DNA of 6,031 bases, from contig JAEYUU010000131.1 of NCBI GenBank assembly GCA_023429545.1, positions 1-6,031 on the forward strand. The letters are read 5' to 3'. The notes below the pieces were generated by a model. The model was not told the origin of the DNA, did no database searches, and worked only from the letters and a program-made list of their open reading frames with translations. Below are positions 5,432 to 6,031 of the stretch, in pieces. How positions within the stretch are numbered: position 1 is the stretch's first letter; every line of letters begins with the position of its first letter. The DNA comes from Verrucomicrobiota bacterium (GTDB lineage: Bacteria; Verrucomicrobiota; Verrucomicrobiia; Verrucomicrobiales; Verrucomicrobiaceae). The position numbers and the translations under genes are program-made.

Positions 5432-6031
5432 ATGAGCGACACCATCGCCGCCATCAGCACCGCCTTTGGCGAGGCGGCGATCAGTGTGCTGCGCGTCTCA
5501 GGACCGGAAGCGGTCAGGGTGGGGGACAGCCTCTTTCGCGGGAAGACCCCCGTGGCAGAGCTGCCACCCCGTGTGCAGCACCTGGGCCGCATCGTGGATG
5601 CAAGCGATGCCACGGTGGACTCGGTGTTGCTCACGGTCTTCCGTGGGCCCGCGAGCTACACGGGCGAGGACATGGTGGAAATTTCCTGCCATGGCGGTAT
5701 CCTCGTCACGCGTCGCATCTATGAACTGCTCCTCGCAAACGGAGCCCGTGCTGCCGAGCCGGGAGAGTTCACCCAGCGCGCCTTCTTGAATGGCAAGCTG
5801 GACCTCACCCAGGCAGAGGCGGTGATGGACCTCATTCACGCCCAGAGCGAGCTCGCCATGCAGGCGGCTTCCCAACAGCTCGAAGGCAGACTGGGCCACA
5901 CCGCCGAGCAGATGCGGGAGGACCTCATCCACCTGCTCGCTCACCTGGAGGCCTACATTGATTTCCCCGAGGAGGACATCGATCCCGACACCGGCGATGC
6001 CATGCTGAAGCGCTTGGAGGCGCTGCAGGCC
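5432..6031 (+). CDS. mnmE: tRNA uridine-5-carboxymethylaminomethyl(34) synthesis GTPase MnmE, N-terminal part (cut by window end)
   Basis: The frame is open from the ATG at 5432 to the last base, giving 200 residues of a protein usually about 450-460 long. The start DTIAAISTAFGEAAISVLRVSG is the classic MnmE (TrmE) N-terminus. Other marks are RGPASYTGEDMVEISCHGG (71-89) and AAEPGEFTQRAFLNGKLDL (107-125), conserved parts of the folate-binding domain, then QAEAVMDLIHAQSELA and AYIDFPEEDID (174-184) in the following helical domain. The G domain inserted in that helical region and the C-terminal cysteine motif lie beyond the window. MnmE works in the cytoplasm with MnmG, using GTP hydrolysis and a folate one-carbon donor to modify the wobble uridine of certain tRNAs. 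It begins 15 bases after the hisC stop, so it is probably cotranscribed with hisC. No clear Shine-Dalgarno precedes this ATG, but the N-terminal match supports it. Confidence 0.95.
   Translation, partial: MSDTIAAISTAFGEAAISVLRVSGPEAVRVGDSLFRGKTPVAELPPRVQHLGRIVDASDATVDSVLLTVFRGPASYTGEDMVEISCHGGILVTRRIYELLLANGARAAEPGEFTQRAFLNGKLDLTQAEAVMDLIHAQSELAMQAASQQLEGRLGHTAEQMREDLIHLLAHLEAYIDFPEEDIDPDTGDAMLKRLEALQA

Noticed and set aside
1..6031. CRISPR array, tRNA/rRNA gene, insertion sequence or phage-type genes
   Set aside because: No regularly spaced repeats, cloverleaf-like segment, transposase/integrase motif or terminal inverted repeats with target duplications were seen on either strand.

Overview
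This GC-rich, gene-dense window carries six protein-coding genes and no RNA gene, CRISPR array, transposon or integrase. The gene mix suggests Verrucomicrobiota, with Planctomycetota as the main alternative: an exported ThuA-domain protein, a family 6 polysaccharide lyase coupled to an alkaline-phosphatase-superfamily phosphodiesterase, and a short secreted His/Tyr-rich protein, next to ordinary housekeeping genes. That placement is an inference from gene content; there is no rRNA or other phylogenetic marker to settle it beyond hisC and the partial mnmE.

Left part (1-2468, + strand): the 3' portion of a type I phosphodiesterase/nucleotide pyrophosphatase-like gene runs into a PL6 lyase gene. 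The two overlap in a GTGA stop/start, and the second has a strong Shine-Dalgarno inside the end of the first, so they are almost certainly cotranslated. The lyase has a signal peptide, the calcium-ligand and Lys/Arg catalytic pattern of chondroitinase B and alginate lyases, and asparagine and cysteine ladders typical of a parallel beta-helix. This pair looks like extracytoplasmic breakdown of an acidic polysaccharide.

Middle (2469-4145): a 217-base spacer with imperfect inverted repeats leads to a 111-residue exported protein with two histidine clusters and a YRPY repeat tail. A strong, near-symmetric hairpin (3052-3095) follows. It lies between this gene and the convergent, minus-strand ThuA-domain gene and probably terminates both.

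Right part (4146-6031): a divergent intergenic region with a perfect 10-bp inverted repeat precedes hisC (histidinol-phosphate/aromatic aminotransferase). Fifteen bases after hisC comes mnmE (tRNA U34 modification GTPase), cut off by the window end before its G domain. These two read as a housekeeping operon unrelated to the polysaccharide genes.

I see no clearly unprecedented system. The items most worth following are the coupled phosphodiesterase-PL6 pair, the cysteine ladder in the lyase, and the small His/Tyr-rich secreted protein.
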